A stretch of DNA of 49,104 nt from Armatimonadota bacterium (lineage in GTDB: Bacteria; Armatimonadota; UBA5829), in the NCBI GenBank assembly GCA_039679645.1, contig JBDKUO010000045.1, positions 1-49,104 of the forward strand. The letters are read 5' to 3'. This document shows, in pieces, positions 1-8,409 of this stretch. Under the pieces are notes generated by a model. That model searched no databases and was not told the origin of the DNA. It saw only the letters and a list, made by a program, of their open reading frames with translations. The position numbers and the translations under genes are program-made. How positions within the stretch are numbered: the first letter of the stretch is position 1; each line of letters starts with the position of its first letter.

Positions 1-125
1 GTCATTGCTCGTAAGGTAAGTGGTGGCAGCAGATCCGCGAGAGGATCGAAAACACGCATGACTTTATCGAGTTTATTCGGAACCTGGAACCTGCAGGAAA
101 AGGATACTCTACTTACCTGCAATAA
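1..125 (+). pseudogene. C-terminal remnant of an unidentified gene, apparently frameshifted
   Basis: From base 15 to the TAA at 123-125 one frame reads as a plausible protein end (GKWWQQIRERIE, then NTHDFIEFIRNLEP and GKGYSTYLQ), but a TAA at 12-14 closes that frame and no start codon follows. Bases 11-20 contain GTAAG twice in tandem. Removing one copy joins bases 1-15 (VIARK) to WWQQIRERIE in one open frame, so a 5-base duplication could have broken a gene that enters from the left. I do not recognise the family, and only about 40 codons are visible. A sequencing error, or a chance open frame, is also possible. Confidence 0.35.
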
Positions 126-245
126 GAGCTTGCTGGAGCATTCTAATTTGTACTCATTGATTCTGAGCTGATACGTCTACACGTCTACACTCTCAAGCTT
201 GACTGACGGCAGGCAGGGTAGGATAATTAGTGCTGAGGTGGCCAA

Positions 246-2390
246 TTGGGAGAATCAAGGGCTCACAAAAGACAAGTCAAGAAGGCTCTGAAGGATTCGC
301 AGCTTCAGACTGCGCTAATGCGCGCGGCTACGACATACGACAAGGCGCGCGTCGAGGTGATGAAAGATTTCGATGCCGCCGGGTCGCGAGATGAGGTCCG
401 GGCGCTCAAAGAGCGGTGCGTCGGCAATATGGACACGCTCTTCGCCAGGTTCAAAGAGAGCGCAGAAGGTATATCGGCTGTTGTTCATGAGGCGACTGAT
501 GGCGCGGAGGCCGTACGGATCGTGCTGGAACTGGCGCGGGAGCGTGGGGTCAAAAAGATCGTCAAGTCCAAGTCGATGCTCACCGAAGAAATCGAGCTTA
601 ACCCAAGGCTCGAAGAGGCCGGGATTGATGTCACCGAAACAGACCTGGGCGAGTGGATCATCCAGCTCGCTAAAGAGAAGCCATCGCACTTCACCCAGCC
701 CGCGGTCCACAAGACCAGAGAACAGATTGCGGAGCTTTTCTCGAAGGTGACGGGTGAGCATCAGGAAGCTGATGTGCGCAAGCTCGTAGATGTGGCGAGA
801 GTGCAGCTTCGCAAGGCCTTTATTGAAGCTGATATGGGTATTACCGGCGCAAATATCGCCATTGCCGAGACCGGCGGGATAGTGCTGGTCACAAATGAAG
901 GAAACGGTCGGCTGGTCTCCACGCTGCCGCCGATACACATCGCGATTGTCGGCTACGAGAAGCTCGTAGAGACGATGGATGATGCCAACGCCATCCTCAA
1001 GACCCTCTCAAAAAACGGCACGGCGCAGAAGCAGACGGCTTATGTATCGTTCATAACCGGACCCAGCCGCACCACTGACATTGAAAAAACTCTCGCCCTT
1101 GGCGTCCACGGCCCGAGGGAGCTTCATATAATATTTGTGGACAATGGTCGAAAGGCTATGGCTGCCGATAATGCCTGCAAAGAGGCGCTCTATTGTATCA
1201 AGTGCGGCGCGTGCCTGAATATGTGCCCTGCGTATAATTCTATCGGCGGGCACGCTTATGGCAACGCTTACATGGGTGGGATCGGATCGATACTCACTGC
1301 ATTTCACCGTGATATGGATGCGACCCTGGACACTATAGGCCTTTGCACCGGGTGCGGTTACTGTACGAGTATATGCCCGTCGAAGATCGACACCCCATCT
1401 ATGGTATTAGAATTGAGAAAGCGGCTGGTCGAAAAAAATTGCCTGAATGCCACTAGTCAGATCCCGATGAATATGCTCAAGAACCCTGAGAAGTTCAGGA
1501 ATGCCTTGGCATTGGCGCGCAGTCTACAAGGGCCATTTGTGGACGGCGATGGGATGCTCAAGGATTTCCCAATCGGCCTTGCGATGGGAACTTCGAGAAA
1601 GATGCCCGGGCTTGCGAAACAGTTTTTGAGAGAGATATTGCCGGAAGAATCGTCCAAGTCGGGGAAGATGAGCGTCGGGTTATATGCCGGGTGCATGCTC
1701 GACTTTATCTACCCTGAGATTGGTCAAGCCATCTGGAATGTGCTGGGTAAGAGCAATGTGCGGGCTTTGTTCCCATACGCCCAAAGCTGCTGCGGAGCAC
1801 CGGCGTTTTATATAGGCGACCGGGAGAGTGCGAAGGAGCTTGCCATGAGCAATATTGCGGCGATGGAAACCGGGTCGCCTGAATATATCGTGACAGGCTG
1901 CCCGACGTGCGCGGTTATGCTCAAGGAAAAGTATCCGGCTCTGCTGGCGGGGACAGAATGGGAAGAGCGTGCGAAAGCTTTATCGGATAAGGTATATGAT
2001 TTTTCGGCTTTCGCGGTCGATATACTTGGAATCAAGATTGAAAAGAAGCTCGACGGCAAATTTACATATCACGACCCGTGTCACCAAGTGAGAGGCTTGG
2101 GCACATCCGATTGCTCAAGAGAGTTGATAAAGTGCGCGGGTATGGAGATTGTCGAGATGGAGAAGCCTGACCAGTGCTGCGGGTTTGCGGGCAGCTATGC
2201 GGTCAAGCAATCGGGAATATCATCAGCGATACTGGATCGAAAAATTAAATGTATAGAGGAGACCGGCGCAAAGACTCTTGTCACGGACTGCCCGGGATGC
2301 ATTATGCAGATCAGAGGCGGACTTGCCACGCGCGGAAGCTCAGTGCGGGTGTGTCACAGTGCGCAGATAATCGAGGGGATAATCGACTAG
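246..2390 (+). CDS. LUD-domain / 4Fe-4S / double-CCG fusion protein (LutB-LutA-like redox subunit)
   Basis: This 714-residue protein joins what are normally two subunits of the lactate-utilisation type (LutB and LutA, or LldF and LldE). The N-terminal 300 residues look like a LUD domain, with the ETGGIVLVTNEGNGR segment. Two ferredoxin-like cysteine clusters follow: CIKCGACLNMCP near 318-329 and CTGCGYCTSICP near 367-378. The C-terminal half has two cysteine-rich CCG motifs, SCCGAPAF near 515 and QCCGFAGSY near 644, which in this family bind Fe-S clusters in electron-transfer subunits. The start is TTG at 246, placed by GAGGTGG just upstream and by alignment with the usual LutB N-terminus. 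The gene is one base from ubiD and heads the menaquinone operon, so a quinone-linked dehydrogenase role is plausible. The substrate cannot be read from the sequence, and lactate is only the family precedent. Confidence 0.85.
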   Translation: MGESRAHKRQVKKALKDSQLQTALMRAATTYDKARVEVMKDFDAAGSRDEVRALKERCVGNMDTLFARFKESAEGISAVVHEATDGAEAVRIVLELARERGVKKIVKSKSMLTEEIELNPRLEEAGIDVTETDLGEWIIQLAKEKPSHFTQPAVHKTREQIAELFSKVTGEHQEADVRKLVDVARVQLRKAFIEADMGITGANIAIAETGGIVLVTNEGNGRLVSTLPPIHIAIVGYEKLVETMDDANAILKTLSKNGTAQKQTAYVSFITGPSRTTDIEKTLALGVHGPRELHIIFVDNGRKAMAADNACKEALYCIKCGACLNMCPAYNSIGGHAYGNAYMGGIGSILTAFHRDMDATLDTIGLCTGCGYCTSICPSKIDTPSMVLELRKRLVEKNCLNATSQIPMNMLKNPEKFRNALALARSLQGPFVDGDGMLKDFPIGLAMGTSRKMPGLAKQFLREILPEESSKSGKMSVGLYAGCMLDFIYPEIGQAIWNVLGKSNVRALFPYAQSCCGAPAFYIGDRESAKELAMSNIAAMETGSPEYIVTGCPTCAVMLKEKYPALLAGTEWEERAKALSDKVYDFSAFAVDILGIKIEKKLDGKFTYHDPCHQVRGLGTSDCSRELIKCAGMEIVEMEKPDQCCGFAGSYAVKQSGISSAILDRKIKCIEETGAKTLVTDCPGCIMQIRGGLATRGSSVRVCHSAQIIEGIID

Positions 2391-2391
2391 T

Positions 2392-3840
2392 ATGGCTTAT
2401 ACCGACCTGAGAGATTATATAAAGCATCTGGAAAAGTGCGGCGAACTCATACGGATAAAGTATAAAGTAAGCCCGAAGCTTGAGATCACTGAGATTGCGG
2501 ACAGGACAGTGAAGTCGGGCGGTCCGGCGCTGCTTTTTGAGAATGTCGATGGCCCCGACCTGCCGGTGCTCATCAATCATTATGGCAGCATGCGCAGGAT
2601 GGCTATGGCTCTGGGTGTCGAGAATCTGGATGATATTGGTGCTGAGATTGTAAATTTGATGCAGACTGAAGCGCCTGGTGGGCTTATTGAGAAGATGCTG
2701 CTGCTGCCCAAACTCGCCAAGCTGGCATCGGCTTTCCCAAAAACAGTGAACAAAGCGCCGTGCCAGGAAGTGGTGCGCACGGGTGAAGACGCAAGCCTTG
2801 CGTTTATGCCGATCCTCACGTGCTGGCCGGGGGACGGCGGGCCGTTTATTACTCTGCCAATGGTATTTACAAAGGACCCGGAAACCGGTAAGCGCAATGT
2901 CGGGATGTATCGTATGCACGTATACGATGACAAGACGACGGGCATGCACTGGCACATTCATAAGGTAGGGGCGAGGCATTTTGCAGAATATGAGAAGCGG
3001 GGTGAGCGGATGCCGGTGGCTGTCGCGCTTGGAGGCGACCCGGCGATCACATATGCCGCCACCGCACCCGTGCCTGAGGATTTTGATGAGATGATCTTTG
3101 CCGGTTTTCTGCGTAAGACGCCGGTGGAGATGGTGCAGTGCAAAACAATCGATATGCAGGTCCCGGCGAACTCGGAGATTGTGCTCGAAGGTTATGTGGA
3201 GCCGGACGAGCGAAGGATTGAGGGGCCATTTGGGGATCACACCGGATATTACTCACCCGCTGAGGAATATCCGGTATTTCACCTGACATGCGTCACTCAC
3301 CGAAAGGACCCCATATATCCGGCGACGATTGTGGGCAAGCCGCCCATGGAGGACTGCTTTATCGGCAAGGCGACCGAAAGGATTTTTCTGCCGCTGATAA
3401 AGACGCAGATACCCGAGATTGTGGATATGAACCTGCCGGTGGAGGGGATATTCCACAACATAGCGCTGGTATCTATCAGGAAGCGATATCCCATGCAGGC
3501 GAGGAAAGTGGTAAATGCCTTGTGGGGGCTTGGGCAGATGGCACTGACTAAGATTGTTATAGTTTTTGATGAAAATATAGACGTGCAGGATATGAGTGAG
3601 GTCATATGGAGGCTCGGGAGCAATATAGACCCACAGAGGGATGTATTCTTTACTGAGGGTCCGGTGGATGTGCTCGACCATGCTGCACCGCAGGCTCTGT
3701 TCGGCTCCAAGATGGGTATAGACGCCACTAAAAAGCTGGAGGGCGAGAAGCACTGCAGGCCGTGGCCGGACGATATCGTGATGAGCCGCGAGGTCACTAA
3801 GAAGATAAATAGTATATGGGGAGAGTTGGGGATTGGATAG
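2392..3840 (+). CDS. ubiD: UbiD-family prenylated-FMN decarboxylase (probable menaquinone decarboxylase, MqnL-like)
   Basis: The 482-residue product has the length and layout of UbiD decarboxylases, which use prenylated FMN to remove aromatic or alpha,beta-unsaturated carboxylates. Visible family motifs are NVGMYRMHVYDD near 171, GGDPA near 223 and EGPFGDHTGYY near 277-287; the last contributes active-site acidic and arginine-neighbour residues. It starts with ATG at 2392, one base after the previous stop, and its last 8 bases overlap the TTG start of ubiX, whose product makes the prenyl-FMN cofactor. With mqnE, mqnA, mqnC and ubiA following, the likely role is decarboxylation of 1,4-dihydroxy-6-naphthoate-derived prenylated intermediate late in the futalosine pathway. 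The family is clear; the exact substrate is inferred from neighbours. Confidence 0.93.
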   Translation: MAYTDLRDYIKHLEKCGELIRIKYKVSPKLEITEIADRTVKSGGPALLFENVDGPDLPVLINHYGSMRRMAMALGVENLDDIGAEIVNLMQTEAPGGLIEKMLLLPKLAKLASAFPKTVNKAPCQEVVRTGEDASLAFMPILTCWPGDGGPFITLPMVFTKDPETGKRNVGMYRMHVYDDKTTGMHWHIHKVGARHFAEYEKRGERMPVAVALGGDPAITYAATAPVPEDFDEMIFAGFLRKTPVEMVQCKTIDMQVPANSEIVLEGYVEPDERRIEGPFGDHTGYYSPAEEYPVFHLTCVTHRKDPIYPATIVGKPPMEDCFIGKATERIFLPLIKTQIPEIVDMNLPVEGIFHNIALVSIRKRYPMQARKVVNALWGLGQMALTKIVIVFDENIDVQDMSEVIWRLGSNIDPQRDVFFTEGPVDVLDHAAPQALFGSKMGIDATKKLEGEKHCRPWPDDIVMSREVTKKINSIWGELGIG

Positions 3841-4420
3841 AGCTAAGCGCATTATGGTAGCTGTCTCGGGCGCAAGCGGGGCTGTTTATGCCCGGCGGCT
3901 GCTTGAAGTTCTGCCCTCGCTTTACGACACTATATACCTCACGGCCTCCGACAACGCTCTGGGTATTATAAAAGACGAACTGTATGTAGATGGCCTCACT
4001 GAAATAATCCCGCAGGCAAATGTGCATAAGTTTTCGATATTAAGTTGCGCAGACTTATCCTCGCCTACTGCAAGCGGATCACATGACTATGACGGGCTCA
4101 TCGTGATTCCGTGCTCCATGGGTGTGGTCGGGAGGATTGCGTCGGGTGTCTCCAATGACCTGGTGACACGCGCGGCGGATGTCTGCCTGAAGGAAAGAAG
4201 AAAGCTGGTATTGGTTGTGAGGGAGACCCCACTTAGTCTCATTCATCTGAGAAATATGACCGCTCTGACAGAGGCCGGGGCAATAATACTGCCCGCAGCT
4301 CCTGCGTTTTACAATAAGCCGCAGAGTGTGGACGATCTTGTGGATTTTATTGTCGATCGGATTTTGAGGACCATCGGGGCGGACATGCACCTGATTGACG
4401 GATGGGGCGAGAGTAAGTGA
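3833..4420 (+). CDS. ubiX: UbiX flavin prenyltransferase (MqnM-like)
   Basis: UbiX transfers a dimethylallyl group to FMN, making the prenylated flavin needed by UbiD. The 195-residue product has the flavoprotein start motif VSGASGAVYARRLLE near residue 10, the central IVIPCSMGVVGRIASG segment, RETPLSLIHLRNM, and the C-terminal LPAAPAFYNKPQ motif typical of the family. The start chosen is TTG at 3833, overlapping ubiD by 8 bases and preceded by GGGGA; this gives MDRAKRIMVAVSG, a normal N-terminus. ATG at 3854 would cut into the first strand. The stop overlaps the GTG start of ubiA as GTGA, so ubiD, ubiX and ubiA are probably translationally coupled. Confidence 0.93.
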   Translation: MDRAKRIMVAVSGASGAVYARRLLEVLPSLYDTIYLTASDNALGIIKDELYVDGLTEIIPQANVHKFSILSCADLSSPTASGSHDYDGLIVIPCSMGVVGRIASGVSNDLVTRAADVCLKERRKLVLVVRETPLSLIHLRNMTALTEAGAIILPAAPAFYNKPQSVDDLVDFIVDRILRTIGADMHLIDGWGESK

Positions 4421-5289
4421 AATCAGTAATTGCACTGCCGTTCCGTAAGCTTGCGGTCATACTAGACATGATCAAGTTCGAGCATACTATTTTTGCCCTG
4501 CCATTTGCGTTGTCGTCAGCACTTATTGCAGCTCGTGGAATCCCTGAGTGGCGCACGCTGGGTTGGATACTGGTCGCAATGGTTGGGGCGAGAAACGCGG
4601 CTATGACGTTTAACCGCATTGCCGACGCAAAGATAGACGCCGCTAACCCCAGGACTGCAACCCGCGCTATACCAAGCGGCCTGGTGTCTATCGGGTCGGC
4701 ATGGGTGTTTACTATTGTATCTGCGGCTCTGCTTGTGTTTGCAGCTTACATGCTCAACCCACTTGCATTTGCTCTATCGCCTCTGGCTATTGTAGCTGTG
4801 ATTATATACTCTTTCACAAAGCGGTTCACCAGCCTCTCACACTTGTGGCTGGGGCTGTGTTTGGGGATAGCGCCTGTGGGTGCTTGGATCGCAGTAACAG
4901 GAAGGTTGGAGTTTGCGCCTATGGTGCTCAGCGCGGGTGTGATTGCGTGGACAGCCGGGTTCGACATCATCTACTCACTGCAGGATATCGAGTTCGACAA
5001 AAAGATGGGGCTCTTCTCGCTGCCATCTCGACTTGGCGCGGGTAGAGCGCTGTTTGTGTCGAGGCTGCTGCATACTGCGATGGTCATAATGCTGGTATGG
5101 TTCGGTATGCTGACCGGCAGAGGATGGGTCTATTTTGCGGGCGCAGGGTTGGTCGCGCTCTTTTTGATATATGAGCAGAGTATGGTATCGCCGAAGGATA
5201 TCAGCCGGGTCAACGCAGCGTTCTTTACTATGAACGGCTGCGTGAGCATGGCTCTGCTCGCGTTTGTAATGGTGGATGTGCTTACGTGA
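4417..5289 (+). CDS. ubiA: UbiA-family polyprenyltransferase (MqnP-like)
   Basis: This integral membrane enzyme of 290 residues attaches a polyprenyl chain to an aromatic acceptor. The two metal-diphosphate-binding aspartate motifs are visible: NRIADAKID at 66-74 and QDIEFDKK near 190. About eight hydrophobic segments surround them. It starts at GTG 4417 in a GTGA overlap with ubiX and ends in a second GTGA at 5286-5289. In the futalosine pathway the homologous MqnP prenylates 1,4-dihydroxy-6-naphthoate before decarboxylation by the UbiD partner; that role is inferred here from operon context. The last 17 codons are repeated in diverged form immediately downstream (5307-5360). Confidence 0.92.
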   Translation: MKSVIALPFRKLAVILDMIKFEHTIFALPFALSSALIAARGIPEWRTLGWILVAMVGARNAAMTFNRIADAKIDAANPRTATRAIPSGLVSIGSAWVFTIVSAALLVFAAYMLNPLAFALSPLAIVAVIIYSFTKRFTSLSHLWLGLCLGIAPVGAWIAVTGRLEFAPMVLSAGVIAWTAGFDIIYSLQDIEFDKKMGLFSLPSRLGAGRALFVSRLLHTAMVIMLVWFGMLTGRGWVYFAGAGLVALFLIYEQSMVSPKDISRVNAAFFTMNGCVSMALLAFVMVDVLT

Positions 5290-5383
5290 TCGACAAGATA
5301 ATAGGCAGCTGCGTAAGCAAAGCCATGCTCACATTTATTTTGATGGATGTGCATATATGATTGATGAAATTATCGGCGGCAGC
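5236..5383 (+). repeat. Diverged 71-base tandem duplication across the ubiA-mqnE junction
   Basis: Bases 5236-5289 (end of ubiA) and 5307-5360 align without gaps over 54 positions with about 39 identities by eye. The following start regions also align: GTG ATC GAC at 5286 with ATG ATT GAT at 5357. Translated, the first copy ends GCVSMALLAFVMVDVLT-stop and the second SCVSKAMLTFILMDVHI-stop; the starts read VIDKIIGS and MIDEIIGG. The unit length is 71 bases, so the copies lie in different frames of the chromosome but keep the same stop/start overlap design. The segment 5286-5360 is also a 24-codon open frame of its own. Confidence 0.7.
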
Positions 5384-6484
5384 GATGTCGCGGACGTGCT
5401 GCAAAAAGCACTTGATGGTAAAAGGCTGGATGTGGATGACGGCGTGCGGCTCTTTGGCTCGAACGACGTGCATGCCATAGGCGCCGCTGCAAATGAGATC
5501 AGGCGGCGGATAAATGGTGACCGGACTTATTACATTGTAAACCGCCACATAAACTACACTGATATCTGCAAGAACAGGTGCAAGTTTTGCGCATACTCGC
5601 GCAGTGAGGGCGATGACGGCGCGTATGCGATGAGCGTATCGGAAGTGCTCGAACGCGCCCAGGAATATTACGAGCAGATCAGGTTTACCGAACTGCATAT
5701 AGTCGGTGGGCTGCACCCCAGTCTGCCGTTTTCATACTATACAGATATGCTGGGCACCCTCAAATCGCACTTCCCGGAGGTTCACATCCAAGCTTTTACA
5801 GCTGTGGAAATTGCGCATATGGCCGAGATTTCGGAGTTGAGTGTGCGTGACGTTCTCATTGCACTAAAGGAGGCAGGGTTGGGATCGATCCCCGGAGGAG
5901 GAGCTGAGATCTTCAGCCCCAGGGTGCGGGGGATCGTCTGCCCGGAGAAGATGCCCGCTGAAAAATGGCTGTCTGTTATGCGGCAGGCGCACAGCCTCGG
6001 GATCAAGAGCAACTCGACTATGCTCTACGGGCATGTGGAGACGGACCGCGAAAGGGTCGAGCATATGCTCACTCTTCGTGATCTGCAGGATGAGACGGGC
6101 GGGTTTATGACATTCATCCCGCTCAGGTATCACACTGCCAACACGCGGCTGGGAGAGGTAGCAAAACCGATGAGCGCACAGGACCACCTCAAGCTCTATG
6201 CGGTCTCGCGGCTTATGATAGACAATATAGCGCATATTAAAGTCTTCTGGATAATGCTCGGGCTCAAATTGGCGCAGGTTGCTCTGAGCTATGGGTCGGA
6301 CGATATAGACGGCACTGTGATCGAAGAGAAGATAACACACCGCGCGGGAGCGACTACTCCGCAGGCCATGACTGTGGCAAAACTTAAAGCAATGATCGAG
6401 GAGACAGGAACGACGCCTGTAGAGCGGGACACGGTATATAACGAGGTAGTAAGGGATGAAACTGGGATGTTTGCCATATCTTAA
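5357..6484 (+). CDS. mqnE: Aminodeoxyfutalosine synthase MqnE (radical SAM)
   Basis: MqnE adds the 5-prime-deoxyadenosyl radical to 3-[(1-carboxyvinyl)oxy]benzoate to form 6-amino-6-deoxyfutalosine. The 375-residue product has the radical-SAM cysteine triad C71-x3-C75-x2-C78 (CKNRCKFC), preceded by NRHINYTDI. Then come HIVGGLHP, SIPGGGAEIFSPRVR and MLYGHVE, features that separate MqnE from MqnC (which has QGGLHP and FGMGET). The start is ATG at 5357, giving MIDEIIGGSD; upstream codons of the longer frame belong to the duplicated ubiA end. Shine-Dalgarno pairing is weak, and coupling to the short open frame ending at 5360 (ATGA) may help initiation. The 3-prime end overlaps mqnA by 29 bases. 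Confidence 0.93.
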   Translation: MIDEIIGGSDVADVLQKALDGKRLDVDDGVRLFGSNDVHAIGAAANEIRRRINGDRTYYIVNRHINYTDICKNRCKFCAYSRSEGDDGAYAMSVSEVLERAQEYYEQIRFTELHIVGGLHPSLPFSYYTDMLGTLKSHFPEVHIQAFTAVEIAHMAEISELSVRDVLIALKEAGLGSIPGGGAEIFSPRVRGIVCPEKMPAEKWLSVMRQAHSLGIKSNSTMLYGHVETDRERVEHMLTLRDLQDETGGFMTFIPLRYHTANTRLGEVAKPMSAQDHLKLYAVSRLMIDNIAHIKVFWIMLGLKLAQVALSYGSDDIDGTVIEEKITHRAGATTPQAMTVAKLKAMIEETGTTPVERDTVYNEVVRDETGMFAIS

Positions 6485-7214
6485 TGTAAGGCCGTTGGTG
6501 CATTCGCTGGAAAACGGCGAGCTGCCCGACGGTTGGGAACTGGCATACGCCCCACCCTCGCAGCTCGCTAAAATGCTGGCAGCAGGAGAAATCGCTGCAG
6601 CGCCGGTGTCTATCTTTGCCACGTTTCTTTATACAGACTTTAGCATATGCCCCGGTATATGCATCGCTGCTGATGGGCCAGTGATAAGCGTGCTGCTCAT
6701 CTCAAAGAAAGAGCCGAAAGACATAGAAACAGTTGCGCTGGACACGAGCAGCCTGTCCGGGGCGAATATGCTTAAAATTTTACTAAAGGAGAGCTATGGC
6801 ATGGAGCCTGCATTCATACGGATGCCGCCGGACCCGGTGTCGCATATGCTGGATGTATGCGACGCAGCGATGGTTATCGGGGACCCGGCTATGCTCTACC
6901 CGAAGGACGGGCTGTTTGTAATGGACCTGGCGGCTGAATGGAAGAAACTGACCGGACTGCCTGCAGTATTTGCAGTCTGGGCGGGCAAGGGAATAACACC
7001 TGAGCTTGTAGACATATTGCACGATGCCAAGGCAAAGGGGATGGCGAAGGTCCATCAGATAGCGCTCGAAGAGTCCAAAAGGCTGGAACTGCCTTTTGAA
7101 GTGTGTGATGAGTATCTATCGAAGATCATACACTACGATATGGGCGAGAAAGAGGTCGAGAGTATCAGGACATTTCACAAAAAGGCTGTAGAGCACGGGT
7201 TGGTGAGAGCATGA
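6456..7214 (+). CDS. mqnA: Chorismate dehydratase MqnA
   Basis: MqnA dehydrates chorismate to 3-[(1-carboxyvinyl)oxy]benzoate, the first step of the futalosine route to menaquinone. The 252-residue product begins MKLGCLPYLNVRPLVHSLE, the typical opening of this periplasmic-binding-protein-like fold. It also has VSIFA near 51, SLSGANMLKILL (ligand-side serines and threonines) near 92, and MVIGDPAM near 132, all common in the family. ATG at 6456 is preceded by AAGGG and lies inside the end of mqnE; the stop overlaps mqnC as ATGA. Here mqnA follows rather than precedes its downstream enzyme mqnE in the gene order. Confidence 0.93.
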   Translation: MKLGCLPYLNVRPLVHSLENGELPDGWELAYAPPSQLAKMLAAGEIAAAPVSIFATFLYTDFSICPGICIAADGPVISVLLISKKEPKDIETVALDTSSLSGANMLKILLKESYGMEPAFIRMPPDPVSHMLDVCDAAMVIGDPAMLYPKDGLFVMDLAAEWKKLTGLPAVFAVWAGKGITPELVDILHDAKAKGMAKVHQIALEESKRLELPFEVCDEYLSKIIHYDMGEKEVESIRTFHKKAVEHGLVRA

Positions 7215-8251
7215 TGAATATGCATGAAGGTCTGCAGCTATTTTATATGCCTCTGCCTGAACTGCTCGGAGAAGCCGGGCGCGCATGCGATAAAATGCAC
7301 CCTGGCGGCATAAGGACATATGCAATCGACCGAAACATCAACTACACAAATATATGCGTCTCAGGCTGCAAGTTCTGCGCGTTCTACAAAAAGCCGGGGG
7401 ACCCCGAAGGGTATGTGCTGACGGACGATCAGATATTTGAGAAGATACACGAAGCAGTCGAGCTGGGAGCGACTCAAATTCTGATGCAGGGCGGTCTACA
7501 CCCCGACCTTAAAATAGACTACTTTGAATCGCTGTTTAAGAATATCAAGGATCGGTTTGATGTGCAGCTTCACAGTCTTTCTGCGCCTGAAATCGTGCAC
7601 ATAGCCAATATCTCAGGATTGAGTATTGAGAAGACACTGGGAAAGCTGCATGACGCCGGTCTCGACTCGCTGCCGGGCGGCGGGGCTGAGATGCTGGTGG
7701 ACGAAGTGAGGACAGACGTCAGCCCAAGAAAGTGTTCGTCCGACCAATGGCTGGAAGTGATGCGGGCTGCAGCAAAGATAGGTATGCGCGCGACTGCGAC
7801 TATGGTGTTCGGCATGGGCGAAACCCTGGCGGACAGGGTCTATCATATGGACAAGATCAGAGCTTTACAGGAAGAGACGGGAGTCTTTACTGCATTTATC
7901 CCATGGCCGTTTCAGCCGGGTAACTCGGAACTGGATATGCCTGCTGTAGGCGCTCACGATTATCTGAGGACTCTGGCCGTTGCTCGGCTGTATCTGGATA
8001 ATGTGGAGAATGTGCAGGCGTCATGGGTCACGCAGGGCAGTGAGATTGCTCAGATGGCGATGAGTTCCGGTGCGAACGACATCGGCAGCACGATGATAGA
8101 GGAAAATGTTGTGGCGGCGGCAGGGTGCCGTCATAGAATGAATGAAGCTGAGATCATTGAACTGATCCATCTGGCGGGGTATGATGCGGCGCAGAGGACA
8201 ACCGGGTATGAGTTGCTGAGAGTTTATCCGGTAGGTAGTGTTGGGATATGA
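7211..8251 (+). CDS. mqnC: Cyclic dehypoxanthinylfutalosine synthase MqnC (radical SAM)
   Basis: MqnC cyclises dehypoxanthinylfutalosine, forming the second ring of the naphthoate nucleus. The 346-residue product has C49-x3-C53-x2-C56 (CVSGCKFC) after DRNINYTNI. It then has ILMQGGLHPDL, SLSAPEIVHIA, SLPGGGAEMLVDEVR and MVFGMGET, the set expected of MqnC rather than its paralogue MqnE. It starts in an ATGA overlap with mqnA; further ATGs lie at 7214 and 7220. It is the last gene of the operon. No MqnB (nucleosidase giving its substrate) or MqnD (next enzyme) is seen in the window, so those steps must be encoded elsewhere or filled by another protein. Confidence 0.93.
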   Translation: MMNMHEGLQLFYMPLPELLGEAGRACDKMHPGGIRTYAIDRNINYTNICVSGCKFCAFYKKPGDPEGYVLTDDQIFEKIHEAVELGATQILMQGGLHPDLKIDYFESLFKNIKDRFDVQLHSLSAPEIVHIANISGLSIEKTLGKLHDAGLDSLPGGGAEMLVDEVRTDVSPRKCSSDQWLEVMRAAAKIGMRATATMVFGMGETLADRVYHMDKIRALQEETGVFTAFIPWPFQPGNSELDMPAVGAHDYLRTLAVARLYLDNVENVQASWVTQGSEIAQMAMSSGANDIGSTMIEENVVAAAGCRHRMNEAEIIELIHLAGYDAAQRTTGYELLRVYPVGSVGI

Positions 8252-8269
8252 TATCCGGTTTTTCTGTTT

Positions 8270-8294
8270 CGGTCGCGATCGGATATCGCGACCG
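8270..8294. repeat. 10-bp perfect hairpin after mqnC
   Basis: Arms CGGTCGCGAT (8270-8279) and ATCGCGACCG (8285-8294) flank a 5-base loop. No T-run follows, so it is not a clear intrinsic terminator, though it could act as one with Rho or protect the 3-prime end. Its core GAT-loop-ATC resembles the other intergenic hairpins at 9824, 9856, 13001, 13120 and 20197. Confidence 0.7.
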
Positions 8295-8339
8295 AGCTTA
8301 GACTTCGCTCGGAATGACTATGATTGAAACGCTTGAAAT

Positions 8340-8369
8340 AATCAATATAAAATATCAAATACAAAATAA
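8340..8369. repeat. AT-rich dispersed element
   Basis: The stretch AATCAATATAAAAT with flanking TATCAAAT and ACAAAATA is one of a loose family of roughly 30-base AT-rich stretches. In the other orientation it reads like TTTAGTATTTTATATTGATT. Relatives lie at 9771, 9915, 22331, 42892 and 44417. All are at gene ends or between genes. Confidence 0.45.
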
Positions 8370-8390
8370 AAAAGCCCCTCTGCCGGGGCT
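8364..8390 (-). terminator. Rho-independent terminator of the PEP-CTERM gene
   Basis: Read on the minus strand, AGCCCC, a 6-base loop (GGCAGA) and GGGGCT are followed at once by TTTTTTATTTTG. It lies 20 bases past the stop at 8410 and is well placed to end the minus-strand transcript. Read on the plus strand it would give only a poor T-tract, so its effect on the mqn operon is uncertain. Confidence 0.85.
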
Positions 8391-8409
8391 AATTTGTCTG
8401 GCGATTCGT

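Noticed and set aside
2311-3240. Long minus-strand open frame opposite ubiD
   Set aside because: It is the antisense shadow of a well-conserved gene, has no ribosome site and shows no domain.
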